Origin: Ostreibacterium oceani
Lineage (GTDB): Bacteria > Pseudomonadota > Gammaproteobacteria > Cardiobacteriales > Ostreibacteriaceae
Direction: 5' to 3'
Length of the DNA: 54,365 nt
Assembly: GCF_009362845.1 (NCBI RefSeq)
Contig: NZ_WHNW01000013.1
Location: 1 to 54,365, forward strand
Shown: positions 37,125 to 45,215 of the stretch, in pieces
Numbering within the stretch: position 1 is the stretch's first letter
Layout: each line of letters begins with the position of its first letter
Notes under the pieces: model-generated
Database searches by the model: none
Told to the model about the DNA's origin: nothing
Seen by the model: only the letters and a program-made list of their open reading frames with translations
Position numbers and translations under genes: made by a program

Positions 37125-37421
37125 ATGATTTATCGGTTTATTCGCTTTGTTTTTCTCATGGTTTTTAGCCTGTCTTTTTTGGTGACGGGTACGTGGCCGC
37201 TCGCCGTGCTATTTGCCGTGTTTGCGCTATTGATTGAAATGGAGCCGTGCTGGAGGCTAACCCAGATTGCCCGCCTTGTGGTCATTATCACCGTTGGTGC
37301 TTTTTTTCTACACATCGGCGGGCTGATTGCGCTCGCAGGCGGCTTGATTTGCGCAGGGCTAATTGCTGACGCTATCATTAATATTGTCGCGCCTAGTAAC
37401 CCCACGCTTAATCCCCATTAG
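37125..37421 (+). CDS. Small membrane protein, accessory gene between E' and T
   Basis: 98 residues with three or four hydrophobic segments (FIRFVFLMVFSLSFLVTG, LAVLFAVFALLIEME, LVVIITVGAFFLHIGGLIALAGGLICAGLIADAII). Unknown family. It lies on the strand opposite the tail operon and exactly fills the ~295-bp space between E' and T, overlapping the E' end by 14 bp. It has its own promoter and would be transcribed in the lysogen. A superinfection-exclusion role is plausible but unproven; a holin-like role is a weaker alternative. Confidence 0.7.
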   Translation: MIYRFIRFVFLMVFSLSFLVTGTWPLAVLFAVFALLIEMEPCWRLTQIARLVVIITVGAFFLHIGGLIALAGGLICAGLIADAIINIVAPSNPTLNPH

Positions 37422-37566
37422 ATGCTTCGTGATAGGCGATGGCGCGATTATTCCAGTCCACAATCTCAGCAATCGCCATATCGCAGCATTCAAAAAAACC
37501 AAACCGATAAATTAGCGCAATATTTCCCATCGCATCCTCAATCGTCGCTAACCCTCTGAGCTGTCC
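37408..37566 (-). CDS. E': Tail chaperone extension E' (translated by -1 frameshift from E)
   Basis: 52 codons open in the -1 frame after the slippery site. They read GQLRGLATIEDAMGNIALIY and later FFECCDMAIAEIVDWNNRA, the pattern of the P2 E' extension. There is no ATG start of its own. The fusion E+E' would be about 154 residues. It is the tail assembly chaperone that works with E around the tape measure. Confidence 0.85.
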   Translation of the reverse strand, partial: GQLRGLATIEDAMGNIALIYRFGFFECCDMAIAEIVDWNNRAIAYHEASNGD

Positions 37567-37871
37567 AAAAAACCAACCAAACCCTCGCTAACGCGCTGTA
37601 AATCAGTCAAACTAAACTGATTAACTTCGCTGGCAATAATGCTTGGCGTGGCGATACGCGACAGCAGCACTGCCACCGCATCAATGTCTAATTGAAAAAC
37701 ATCTAGCAGCTTAAGCCCGCGCAAATCCCCTGCACGCGGTTCGCGCAGGGTTAGCTGGGTAATGTCATTGCCATCACGGGCAATGGGCTGACTAAGCGTG
37801 ATGGTCTTGAGTCGCGCGGTGGTCGCGTGTTCGGGTTTGTTGCCCGCGTTGTTATCGGTGTTGTTGCTCAT
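37548..37871 (-). CDS. E: Tail assembly chaperone E (P2 gpE)
   Basis: 107 residues. LKTITLSQPIARDGNDITQLTLREPRAGDLRGLKLLDVFQLDIDAVAVLLSRIATPSI is the phage tail assembly chaperone E family (pfam Phage_TAC type). A programmed frameshift near its end yields E+E'. Followed by T, preceded by tail tube FII, as in P2. Confidence 0.92.
   Translation of the reverse strand: MSNNTDNNAGNKPEHATTARLKTITLSQPIARDGNDITQLTLREPRAGDLRGLKLLDVFQLDIDAVAVLLSRIATPSIIASEVNQFSLTDLQRVSEGLVGFLDSSEG
37566..37572 (-). promoter_or_regulatory. -1 translational frameshift slippery heptamer T TTT TTG
   Basis: On the minus strand the zero-frame codons GGT TTT TTG form T_TTT_TTG, the same heptamer used by P2 for E/E'. The E stop codon lies five codons later and the -1 frame stays open for 52 codons. 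Confidence 0.85.
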
Positions 37872-37919
37872 GGTAGTACCCTCTGTTTGTCGTTATGTCG
37901 TGATTCAAGCATTGGCGCA

Positions 37920-38429
37920 TTACGCGCCGATGTTGCGTTTGTGGTCTTCTAGTCTGTCTTTGCCTTGCCATTTTTCGACCATGTTCATGATGTCAATCTC
38001 GCATAGCTCGCTACCGTTGTACAAAATACGGATATAGCTGACTTCAATCTTGATTTTGTGCTCGGTGTCCTCACCCGATTTGGCGGTCGGTAGCGACATT
38101 TCAGACAGCCGCCCTGTGATTTCAATTTCCATGGGCAGGGCTTCGCATTTGTCGTCGCCTGCGAAGCTACCCGTAAAGCGCGCGGTGATGCCGTCGTGCT
38201 GACACAGTCCAAAATGGCCAAAAAATTCAAACGACAGTCCGCCCATGGTGACTTCCATCGACAGCGCTTCTAGTCCGTGGTCGGTTTTAATCGGGGCGTA
38301 CATGCCGCCACCGCGGTACTCCTCCATTTTGCGCATAAATTGCGGTAATGTAATCTCGTTGACCTGTCCGACGAAGTTATCGCCATCTAGGAAAAAGTTG
38401 AAATGTTTAAGCTTTTTAGGTAATTGCAT
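37920..38429 (-). CDS. FII: Major tail tube protein (P2 gpFII)
   Basis: 169 residues. MQLPKKLKHFNFFLDGDNFVGQVNEITLPQFMRKMEEYRGGGMYAPIKTDHGLEALSMEVTMGG is the tail tube family of contractile P2-like tails. It lies 20 bp after the sheath gene. Confidence 0.94.
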   Translation of the reverse strand: MQLPKKLKHFNFFLDGDNFVGQVNEITLPQFMRKMEEYRGGGMYAPIKTDHGLEALSMEVTMGGLSFEFFGHFGLCQHDGITARFTGSFAGDDKCEALPMEIEITGRLSEMSLPTAKSGEDTEHKIKIEVSYIRILYNGSELCEIDIMNMVEKWQGKDRLEDHKRNIGA

Positions 38430-38449
38430 GATGCGCTCCTATTAATAAT

Positions 38450-39595
38450 TTAGTTAGACAAGATGACGGCGTATTCGGTCAAGTATTTGTCAGTGATTTT
38501 TTGTACCAGTGTTAAGTCTTCTAGCGGTGGCACGGGCGTGTAGTCATAGTGTATGACAAGCTTGCCGCCCTTTAGTTGGCTAGGCTCGTTAGCCTCGATT
38601 TCGTACCACGCGCGCCCACCGACCAAATGCCCCACCGCAGTGCGGCGGCGTAACTCGGCGTTGATCGTTGCGATAATGTCGCGAATCAACTGCACATTCA
38701 TGGGCTTATCCATAAACGCGGACAAGGTGTCGGCGATAATCTCGCGGATGGCTTGGCCCGAGCGCACGGTGGTCTCAAACGCAAATAACGGATCAGACGC
38801 GCAGGTACGCAGTCCCCACAGCCTAAAGCCGCCGCGGCTGGCAAACGTGGTGATTTGCGCCTCGTTAAGCACCGCGGCATCGTTGCTGCTATCGGTCAAT
38901 GACCAGCTTACATCGTGGCTGAGGGCGACCACGCCGTTGACAGGCAAGTTAGAAATCGGATGGTGCCAGCCCTGCTCGGCGTCGATTTTGGCGCGCATCC
39001 CCGCAGCAAGGGCGGCGGCGGGTTTTTCGACAATCGCGCCCGTCGCGGTATCGAGTCCCATTGGGTTGGGCCACAGCAATTCAATCTCGCGCTGGGCGAA
39101 GTTGTCGCGATAGAGCACCGCCTCGCTGAGTGTCGCACCGCTGGCGGTGGCGTAGGCAAAGCCGTTTAGCTTTTGCGCGGCGGATGCGAGCGCGTTGGCG
39201 ACTGCCAAGTCGTCGTCTAAAAACCCTGCTGTGAGGATTTTGGGCGTGACGCCCAGCCGTGAGTCGGCGGTCTCTAGCAGCGTGATGCCTGCGACGGCGT
39301 TCGCGCGTGTCTCGGCATCGTCTGCGCCCTCGGCAACGCGCACAATCACCAGTCTCGGTAACACTTGGTTGTGGATTTCTTCGAGGTTGGCAAGCAGCGT
39401 GCCTGTCGCGCCGACGTTATTGATCGCCGAATAAATATTGGTAAATAAGACAGGCTCACCCAGCGGGAATAGCGTCGCATCCGCATCGGGTGCAGTGCCG
39501 ACTAAGCCGATAATCTCGGTGGATTTGGGGGCGCTGGGGCGCGTGCCTGTGTTGTCTTCGATGGTTCTGATGCCATGTACGTATGAGGTGGCCAT
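38450..39595 (-). CDS. FI: Contractile tail sheath protein (P2 gpFI)
   Basis: 381 residues. The start YVHGIRTIEDNTGTRPSAPKSTEIIGLVGTAPDAD and the end YDYTPVPPLEDLTLVQKITDKYLTEYAVIL match P2-type sheath proteins. The 'VVALSHDVSWSLTDSSNDAAVLNEAQITTFASRGGFRLWGLRTCASDPLFAFETTVRSGQAI' region carries the conserved domain. Followed by tube gene FII. The contractile tail would need a baseplate, whose genes are missing. Confidence 0.95.
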   Translation of the reverse strand: MATSYVHGIRTIEDNTGTRPSAPKSTEIIGLVGTAPDADATLFPLGEPVLFTNIYSAINNVGATGTLLANLEEIHNQVLPRLVIVRVAEGADDAETRANAVAGITLLETADSRLGVTPKILTAGFLDDDLAVANALASAAQKLNGFAYATASGATLSEAVLYRDNFAQREIELLWPNPMGLDTATGAIVEKPAAALAAGMRAKIDAEQGWHHPISNLPVNGVVALSHDVSWSLTDSSNDAAVLNEAQITTFASRGGFRLWGLRTCASDPLFAFETTVRSGQAIREIIADTLSAFMDKPMNVQLIRDIIATINAELRRRTAVGHLVGGRAWYEIEANEPSQLKGGKLVIHYDYTPVPPLEDLTLVQKITDKYLTEYAVILSN

Positions 39596-39598
39596 TGG

Positions 39599-39772
39599 TT
39601 ACTCCTTATTTTTTTTGTTAGTGTCGGTTTGCTTGACTGGCTTGGTATCGGCGGTGGCAGCGCGATAGGCAGATACGGGTAATGCCGCCGTGTCAGCCTC
39701 GCCTGTCCAGCCCCGCGGACGGCGTACGCCATTAATCAATGCGGCGCGGGTGAGTGTGATGTGTTTTTTCAT
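39599..39772 (-). CDS. Small protein upstream of sheath gene
   Basis: 57 codons from ATG at 39772 with AAGGAG 6-8 bp upstream. It ends KKNKE, and its stop lies 3 bp before the sheath ATG; its last codons (AAG GAG) form the sheath ribosome site. The sequence (KKHITLTRAALINGVRRPRG) resembles the short proteins often encoded before sheath genes in P2-like phages. Too short for a firm family. Confidence 0.65.
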   Translation of the reverse strand: MKKHITLTRAALINGVRRPRGWTGEADTAALPVSAYRAATADTKPVKQTDTNKKNKE

Positions 39773-39830
39773 GGGTTGCTCCTTATTTTGGGTTAAGTTG
39801 GTCGTTGATTTTTCGTGGCAAGTTTATTGA

Positions 39831-40241
39831 TCAAGTTTTTGTATTAAGATGCGCAAGTAGTTCATCGTGGGTTTTTACCCGTCCGTAGGCAAATTTCGTC
39901 CAGCCAAACAGCGCCACCGCGGCATAAAACACCACCAGCGCAATGGATGTTTGTATGCGTCCGCGCAGCGTTTTGCATCGCCGTGTATCTCTATACATCG
40001 CCCGCGCAAACTGCCAGTCGCAATGCCAGCGCCTGCGCTCATTACCGCCTGCGGCGTAGCCGAAATCGTGGTGGCGGCACGACGCTTCAAAAAACCAGCC
40101 GAATAGCGCAGTGATTAGCCAGTCGGGCATCCAGCTCGCCCCGCAGCCGTTGCCAAACGCGGCTTGCTGGTCGGGAGTTAAGTCTGCCCACGACGGGTAG
40201 TCTGTTGGGTCGGTGTTGTTTTTTTTGTTTTGACTAAGCAT
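39831..40241 (-). CDS. Phospholipase A2-like phage protein
   Basis: 136 residues from the ATG at 40241. GNGCGASWMPDWLITALFGWFFEASCRHHDFGYAAGGNERRRWHCDWQFARAMYRD has the C-x3-HD motif and downstream cysteine and Asp of secreted PLA2-like proteins. A hydrophobic helix follows (TSIALVVFYAAVALFGW). Such proteins occur in tail regions of some prophages; a membrane-lipid role is inference. It overlaps the preceding gene by 8 bp. Confidence 0.65.
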   Translation of the reverse strand: MLSQNKKNNTDPTDYPSWADLTPDQQAAFGNGCGASWMPDWLITALFGWFFEASCRHHDFGYAAGGNERRRWHCDWQFARAMYRDTRRCKTLRGRIQTSIALVVFYAAVALFGWTKFAYGRVKTHDELLAHLNTKT

Positions 40242-40782
40242 CGGTATCACTGACCCCGCGAATCTCATCGGCACGACCCGTCTGCAACAGCCCCATCGAC
40301 TCTAGCTGATTAAGCCCGCCGACTAGCGCGGGGTGGTCTAAGTCGATATCGGCAGCCAGCTCGATTTCCTTGGCGAAGACTTTCAGCATCACCGTCGCTT
40401 CGATAGGCAATTGCGGCATATTTGGCATGTCGCCGACGTTATCGGGCGCAATGAGTAGCATTTTTTCGGGCATGGTGAGTCGCGCAAAAAACGCGTGTTT
40501 GCTAATCGTCACCGACCGCGGGGGTGGTGCGGCGGTAAATACGCCGTCCGCGTAGATGTCACCGACGGCGACAGGGCGGGCGCTGCCCTGCGCGTCAGTG
40601 GCTGGGTCGACAATGGGGTCGACAATGGTGTCGGTGATTAAGACAAAGCGTGCCAGCGCCACATCGTGGCACACGGGCAGTCGCGCGGGGTCAGTGATCA
40701 AAGCGGCGCTCACAAAAATGCTCTCGACGACGCGGCGCTCACTGTCAAGAATCGCGTAACGGTACATCGCGGGCTTAGCCAT
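40234..40782 (-). CDS. Tail fibre assembly-like protein
   Basis: 182 residues from the ATG at 40782, with GGAGG upstream. YRYAILDSERRVVESIFVSAALITD followed by VGDIYADGVFTAAPPP and a C-terminal helical region is the general layout of proteins encoded next to fibre genes (DUF4376/tail fibre assembly type). The exact family is not certain. The longer frame (to 40980) runs through the preceding gene and is rejected. It starts 2 bp before the stop of that gene ends. Confidence 0.6.
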   Translation of the reverse strand: MAKPAMYRYAILDSERRVVESIFVSAALITDPARLPVCHDVALARFVLITDTIVDPIVDPATDAQGSARPVAVGDIYADGVFTAAPPPRSVTISKHAFFARLTMPEKMLLIAPDNVGDMPNMPQLPIEATVMLKVFAKEIELAADIDLDHPALVGGLNQLESMGLLQTGRADEIRGVSDTDA

Positions 40783-40783
40783 A

Positions 40784-41359
40784 TTACGCGCCTCCATTGA
40801 GCGTGTAGGCGATTTGCGCGTACACATACGCTGATGTTTCGCCTTTGATGCTGTCCAGCTCAAAAGACGTGTTAAACGCGATACCCCCACCCGCGAGATT
40901 AAGCCCGCCGACCCCTTGCTCGAGTCGCAAGTCGCCGTTGGTGACCGCGTAAATCGTGTTGCCATCAATCCGCAGCGCAAAACCCGCCTTTACCGCGGTG
41001 GTAACTATCGACAACAGGCGTATCACGCCACTGCCGCTAACAGAAAGCTTGGTGGCGCCATTAATATACGATAGCCAAAATATTTTCTCAACCGCGCCCC
41101 CGCTGGGGGGTGTGGCGCTGGCTGCGAGCGCAGCGGTTTGCGCGCCCAGCGTCGTGACATCAGCTGCCACGTCAGCGAGCGCGGTGCTGGACGCACGGGT
41201 GGCGACATTGGCGTTAATCGCGGACGCGACCGAGGTTAGCCCTGCGCTGGTCGCCATCGCATCGATGCGTGGGTCGGTGGTCTTGAGCGTCGCATCCACT
41301 GCGGTGCGCGTTGTCTGCGCCTCACGGTTGACGGCATCTAACGTTAAAATATCAGGCAT
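40784..41359 (-). CDS. Tail fibre-like protein
   Basis: 191 residues. The N-terminal half is Ala/Thr-rich and heptad-like (LTSVASAINANVATRASSTALADVAADVTTLGAQTAAL), a coiled shaft. The C-terminal half is beta-rich (KLSVSGSGVIRLLSIVTTAVKAGFALRIDG). Such a shaft-plus-head layout suits a short tail fibre. No family assigned. GGAGGTCAAC precedes the ATG. Confidence 0.6.
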   Translation of the reverse strand: MPDILTLDAVNREAQTTRTAVDATLKTTDPRIDAMATSAGLTSVASAINANVATRASSTALADVAADVTTLGAQTAALAASATPPSGGAVEKIFWLSYINGATKLSVSGSGVIRLLSIVTTAVKAGFALRIDGNTIYAVTNGDLRLEQGVGGLNLAGGGIAFNTSFELDSIKGETSAYVYAQIAYTLNGGA

Positions 41360-41450
41360 GTTGACCTCCGTTATTGGTTGCTTTATTGGTTAATTTGTTT
41401 GTCAGGTTATTCATTGGCTCACTCATTGGCTCACTCATTGGCTCACTCAT
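41352..41450 (-). CDS. Possible 32-residue coupling peptide with MSEP repeats
   Basis: The frame begins ATGAGTGA, overlapping the stop of the 149-residue gene, and encodes MSEP three times, then NNLTNKLTNKATNNGG. It ends 8 bp inside the next gene. It spans the whole gap between them and could couple their translation, or be chance created by the repeat. Confidence 0.25.
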   Translation of the reverse strand: MSEPMSEPMSEPMNNLTNKLTNKATNNGGQHA

Positions 41451-41459
41451 TGGGTAACA
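41412..41459. repeat. 12-bp tandem repeat, three copies plus part
   Basis: CATTGGCTCACT starts at 41412, 41424 and 41436, followed by CATTGGGTAAC. On the minus strand each copy supplies ATG AGT GAG CCA. It lies at the end of the 149-residue gene. Confidence 0.85.
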
Positions 41460-41892
41460 CCTCAGACGTTTGTCCTAGGTATTGCCCCGTGAGGGCATCC
41501 CAAGTAATGGTGTGGCGCGTCGTGATACCTAAATACGTGATGTCATAACTCACCACACGACCAGCGGCGTCGCGGGCAAATTGCGTGACACGGTTTTGCC
41601 CCGCAATCGTTGCCGTCTCGGTCAGCACCACGCTGTGCGTGGCGTCATACGTCAACCCAATACTCGTCGGTAAATACGCGTCGCGGCGGTAAGCATCCAG
41701 CGCCTCGACCGTCGGGGTGATAGCGGAAAGGCTGGACTCAATCGCGGTGATCGTCGCCGCGTCCGCACCCCCCGCGGCCCATAGTGCCGCATCTAGCGCA
41801 ATAATCGTCTGACGAATGCGCTCGACATCGTGCGACAGCGCGTTATCGGCTGAGGGCAGCGGGAATTGGTAGTGTTCGGTTTCTGTAATCAT
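41443..41892 (-). CDS. Hypothetical tail-region protein
   Basis: 149 residues. HYQFPLPSADNALSHDVERIRQTIIALDAAL and the C-terminal THSVVLTETATIAGQNRVTQFARDAAGRVVSYDITYLGI are typical of small proteins between fibre genes in P2/Mu-like phages. The role is unknown. It follows the DUF4815 fusion gene by 15 bp. Confidence 0.6.
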   Translation of the reverse strand: MITETEHYQFPLPSADNALSHDVERIRQTIIALDAALWAAGGADAATITAIESSLSAITPTVEALDAYRRDAYLPTSIGLTYDATHSVVLTETATIAGQNRVTQFARDAAGRVVSYDITYLGITTRHTITWDALTGQYLGQTSEVLPNE

Positions 41893-41906
41893 TTTATTTT
41901 CTCTGT

Positions 41907-44900
41907 TTAAGCTTCGATAACCAGCACCCGCGGGTTCTCGACAAACGGGCGCGCGCCTGCGTGGCCGACCAGCTCAATCTCGACGGCGATGTTGGCGGCA
42001 TCAATCAGGGTGTCAGACTCAAAAATCAGCTCAACGCGCCCATCGTCTAGCAGCGTGTAATCGGGTAATTGGGTGAGCGTTTGCCACGTGCTGGTGTCGG
42101 GGCTCGCATCGGTCGAAGCCGCGCGCACGATGACGTTCGCGCCCTGCGGGGTAAACGCATCGACGAGTACGCGCACACGGCTATTAAGCCCTGCGGGGAT
42201 GGCGCGGGTAATGTAGCGGCCACTGGTCTCTAGCCGCCCCGTCAATACCTGCACCGTTGCCCCCAGCACGGGTGAAAAGGTGGCACTACCGATAAGCACC
42301 GCGCGTAGCGTGATGTCACCGCTAATCGCGGCGGGTAGCGCACGGTGTTGCCCGTCGGCAAAGGTCAGCACCTGCCCGTCGGGCAAGGTCGCCTCGACCG
42401 TCACGGTGGTGTCAGCCGCGGTGATTTGTGTGTTAGTTAGCACGTAAAGATCGGTGACCGCGGTGACGCTGAGCGTGCCGATATCGATCGTTTTGGCGGT
42501 GGCGACATAATCGGCGGCGTGCAGCGCAAACAATAAGTCACTGTCGTTGTGCGGCGTCCACGTCGAGGCGTTCGATGATGATAACAATACGCCGACCGTG
42601 TACGGCTGCGCGGTTATCCAGCGCTGGCGCTCGTCATCAAAGCCGCCTAGTGTGGCGACCTTGAGCGACGGGGTGGGCTCGTCGCTTAAAATCACCAGCG
42701 CATACTCAACGCCGCCGTCAAGCAGCACGGGCAAGTCGAAAGCAAATCGGGTCGCCCGCCCTGCCCCATCATTCGCTGATAAGTCGGCCGCCAGTGTCGC
42801 GGCATCGACTAGCGCCTCGGCTAAAATGGCTTGGGTCGGTAGCCCTGTTGCTGTCTCGCGGATTTGCATCCGCACCGCGCGGTCACCCACCGCGCAAAAC
42901 GACACGTCCACGGCGGTGAGCTGGGTGGCGCTCGGTAGGCTAAAGGTCTGTGCCAGTGGGTCAACGGCGCGAAAACGCGTGACCACGCGGGTGAGGTTAT
43001 CGTTAGCAATCGTGCCGTCGGCAGTAAAGACCGCCTCGCCGATTTGCCCCGAGCGCGTCGCGACCGTGACGAGCTTTTGCCCCGCAGGTACGCCCTCGGG
43101 GATGGTAAAGCGCACGTTAGCGCGACCCTTATCGTCTGCCAGCGCATCGCCGCTGGTCGCGACCGTGATGCCGTCAAACTGCACCGCGTCGATGATTTCA
43201 CCATCTCCCATCCCCGCAATCGCGGCGTTGACGGCAATCGGTCGGCAAAACTCGGCGGCTGTCTCGGTGATGCCGTCTGAGCGAAATGTCGTGCGACTAC
43301 GCGGGCCTGCCCCGATCGTCTCGGTGCCGACGACCGACTCGGTATTGACTGTCCAGCGGTCAACCGCAGGCGATAGCGTCACGGTCGGCGGGATGGGGTC
43401 AAACGCCATATACGGGTTGATTAGCATACAATCTGACGCGAGGGGCTGGGACAGTATTTCGCGGTGGGTATAGTTTAGCGTGACAGGCGCGCCTAGGTCG
43501 AAAAAATGCGCGGCGGCGGTGATGGGTAATTGTAGCCGCGCGTCTTCTATGAGTGCGGTCTGCGGTCGCCCTGCGTCGCGCAAGGTGTCAGACAACAGCG
43601 GGTCGGCGAACACGCCGTGTTTGCGCCCGTTTTCTTGATTAGACGCCGATAATTCGAGCTTATTCTGCGCGACTTGCTCGGTGAGAAAATCCAGTCGCTC
43701 GGCGTGGCGGTTGAGCGTTGACATCGACACCACGCGCACGCCGTCTTGGTAGATGATTCGTGGGGTATCGGCTGTCCAGCGCTGCTCGATGGTCGCCAGT
43801 AGTAATAAGTTGCTGGGGACTTTGGGGGGCAGCGGCGCGGTGAGTGATGCAATGCCGCGTAGCATCACAGGCTCACCACCTGCGTCTAAGCACAGGCGGT
43901 CGTGGCGCGGGATAAAGTGGTCGTAACTGGTTAAAATCGGCGTACCTGCGACCGCATCGGCGAGCGTGTAGCCAAATTCGTCGACCGCGCTCGCCTCAGC
44001 CAGCGCGATGTAGTGATACGTCACGCTATACGTCGAGCCTGCGGCTGGCTCGGCGCCTGACAGTGACCAATCGACTTTGCCGCTGGTTAGCTGATAATCG
44101 ACGCCCTGCTGGTAAGTGACACCCCCTTGGGTGACGCTGACTAGCGCGACCACGCTGGCATCGGGTAGCAAGTCTTGGCTGTTGGTGATATTGGCGTGTG
44201 TGACGGTGACGGATTTTTCGCGCGTCACGCGCACGGCGGTGATGCTTGCAATCGGGGTGCGGTTAAGGTTCACGCGCTGTTGTCCGCCGATGGCCAGTGC
44301 CGTCTCAGCATCAACACTGCCCAACTCGGGGGCGGTGTCAAATTGCGCGGGACGCGCCGCGCCGTATTCATACGCATAGCCACCAATTTGCGCGGCGCCT
44401 GCATCGATAATGTAGCGCTCTTTGCCCGCTGGTGCAGCGGTCGCGTGGACTTTTAGTCCGCGCACAATGTATTGACTACCCGTGCTGTCGCGGTCGTATT
44501 TTGCAATCGCCGACTGCACACCGCTAATATGTGGTGGTGGGGCTTTGGCGGTTAAATAGCCGTCGCGTGCGGTATAGACCGCGTAGAATTGCGGGGGGTG
44601 GCTGGGCGCGCTATTAGGTGAGCTGTTGGGCGCGTTATTGGGAGCGGCGTCGGTCGTGTTGTCGGGTGGGGTATCGGATAGCCCCCACGCCGTGGTGACT
44701 GCCAACCGCCACGCGCCTGCCTCGTTTTGCCCGCGCGTGCCAAGGGCGGGGTTGCGAAGCGTTGGGTCGTCGGCCTCGGTCACATAATAATAACTAAGCC
44801 ATACGCCAATCACGACGTCGCCGCTGGTCGCAACAAGCAGCTCACGCGACGGCACGGCGTAGATATCGCCGTCTAAGTACACATCGGCGCTATCCACCGT

Positions 44901-45215
44901 CAGCGCCCCCGTATCGGCATCTAGGCTGGCGCTGCCGCCGCGCACAATGTCGCCTGCTTTAAATATCACGTCATTGATACGGCGGTGCGCAGCGTGGGTG
45001 AGGTGCTTGCTGTTTAGCGTCCACGATAGCCCTTGGCGGTACAGCTCGCGCTGGCGCTGGGGGCTACGCAGTCCCTCAATGACGGTAAAGTCCTGTGTGG
45101 TGAGACCAATCGCGGTCTCGACCAGCGTAATCAAGCGTGGATCAACCCCGCGCAGGTTGCGCCGACTGCGGCTACCTAGTTGATAATTGGAGGCCATTGT
45201 TGAGGTTATTGCCAT
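41907..45215 (-). CDS. In-frame fusion: truncated M15 endolysin + N-truncated DUF4815 tail protein
   Basis: About 1102 residues. Residues ~1-73 are an M15 peptidoglycan peptidase (LGSRSRRNLRGVDPRLITLV, FTVIEGLRSPQRQRELYRQG, LNSKHLT). The zinc motif SxHxxGxAxD breaks after SKHLT. The next residues (HAAHRRINDVIFKAGDIVRG) enter the DUF4815 tail-protein domain part-way, continuing LDADTGALTVDSADVYLDGD and DPTLRNPALGTRG. The long remainder resembles fibre or baseplate-associated proteins. The junction (~44995) points to a deletion joining two unrelated genes. The start ATG at 45215 overlaps gene X by 10 bp; an ATG at 45197 is an alternative. Confidence 0.85.
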   Translation of the reverse strand: MAITSTMASNYQLGSRSRRNLRGVDPRLITLVETAIGLTTQDFTVIEGLRSPQRQRELYRQGLSWTLNSKHLTHAAHRRINDVIFKAGDIVRGGSASLDADTGALTVDSADVYLDGDIYAVPSRELLVATSGDVVIGVWLSYYYVTEADDPTLRNPALGTRGQNEAGAWRLAVTTAWGLSDTPPDNTTDAAPNNAPNSSPNSAPSHPPQFYAVYTARDGYLTAKAPPPHISGVQSAIAKYDRDSTGSQYIVRGLKVHATAAPAGKERYIIDAGAAQIGGYAYEYGAARPAQFDTAPELGSVDAETALAIGGQQRVNLNRTPIASITAVRVTREKSVTVTHANITNSQDLLPDASVVALVSVTQGGVTYQQGVDYQLTSGKVDWSLSGAEPAAGSTYSVTYHYIALAEASAVDEFGYTLADAVAGTPILTSYDHFIPRHDRLCLDAGGEPVMLRGIASLTAPLPPKVPSNLLLLATIEQRWTADTPRIIYQDGVRVVSMSTLNRHAERLDFLTEQVAQNKLELSASNQENGRKHGVFADPLLSDTLRDAGRPQTALIEDARLQLPITAAAHFFDLGAPVTLNYTHREILSQPLASDCMLINPYMAFDPIPPTVTLSPAVDRWTVNTESVVGTETIGAGPRSRTTFRSDGITETAAEFCRPIAVNAAIAGMGDGEIIDAVQFDGITVATSGDALADDKGRANVRFTIPEGVPAGQKLVTVATRSGQIGEAVFTADGTIANDNLTRVVTRFRAVDPLAQTFSLPSATQLTAVDVSFCAVGDRAVRMQIRETATGLPTQAILAEALVDAATLAADLSANDGAGRATRFAFDLPVLLDGGVEYALVILSDEPTPSLKVATLGGFDDERQRWITAQPYTVGVLLSSSNASTWTPHNDSDLLFALHAADYVATAKTIDIGTLSVTAVTDLYVLTNTQITAADTTVTVEATLPDGQVLTFADGQHRALPAAISGDITLRAVLIGSATFSPVLGATVQVLTGRLETSGRYITRAIPAGLNSRVRVLVDAFTPQGANVIVRAASTDASPDTSTWQTLTQLPDYTLLDDGRVELIFESDTLIDAANIAVEIELVGHAGARPFVENPRVLVIEA

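Noticed and set aside
40234-40980. Longer form of the fibre assembly-like protein
   Set aside because: The first 66 codons run through the preceding gene in another frame; a GGAGG site points to the ATG at 40782.
42547-43473. Long plus-strand frames antisense to the DUF4815 fusion and capsid genes
   Set aside because: They are GC-rich shadows with Ser/Thr/Ala low-complexity content and no start signals.
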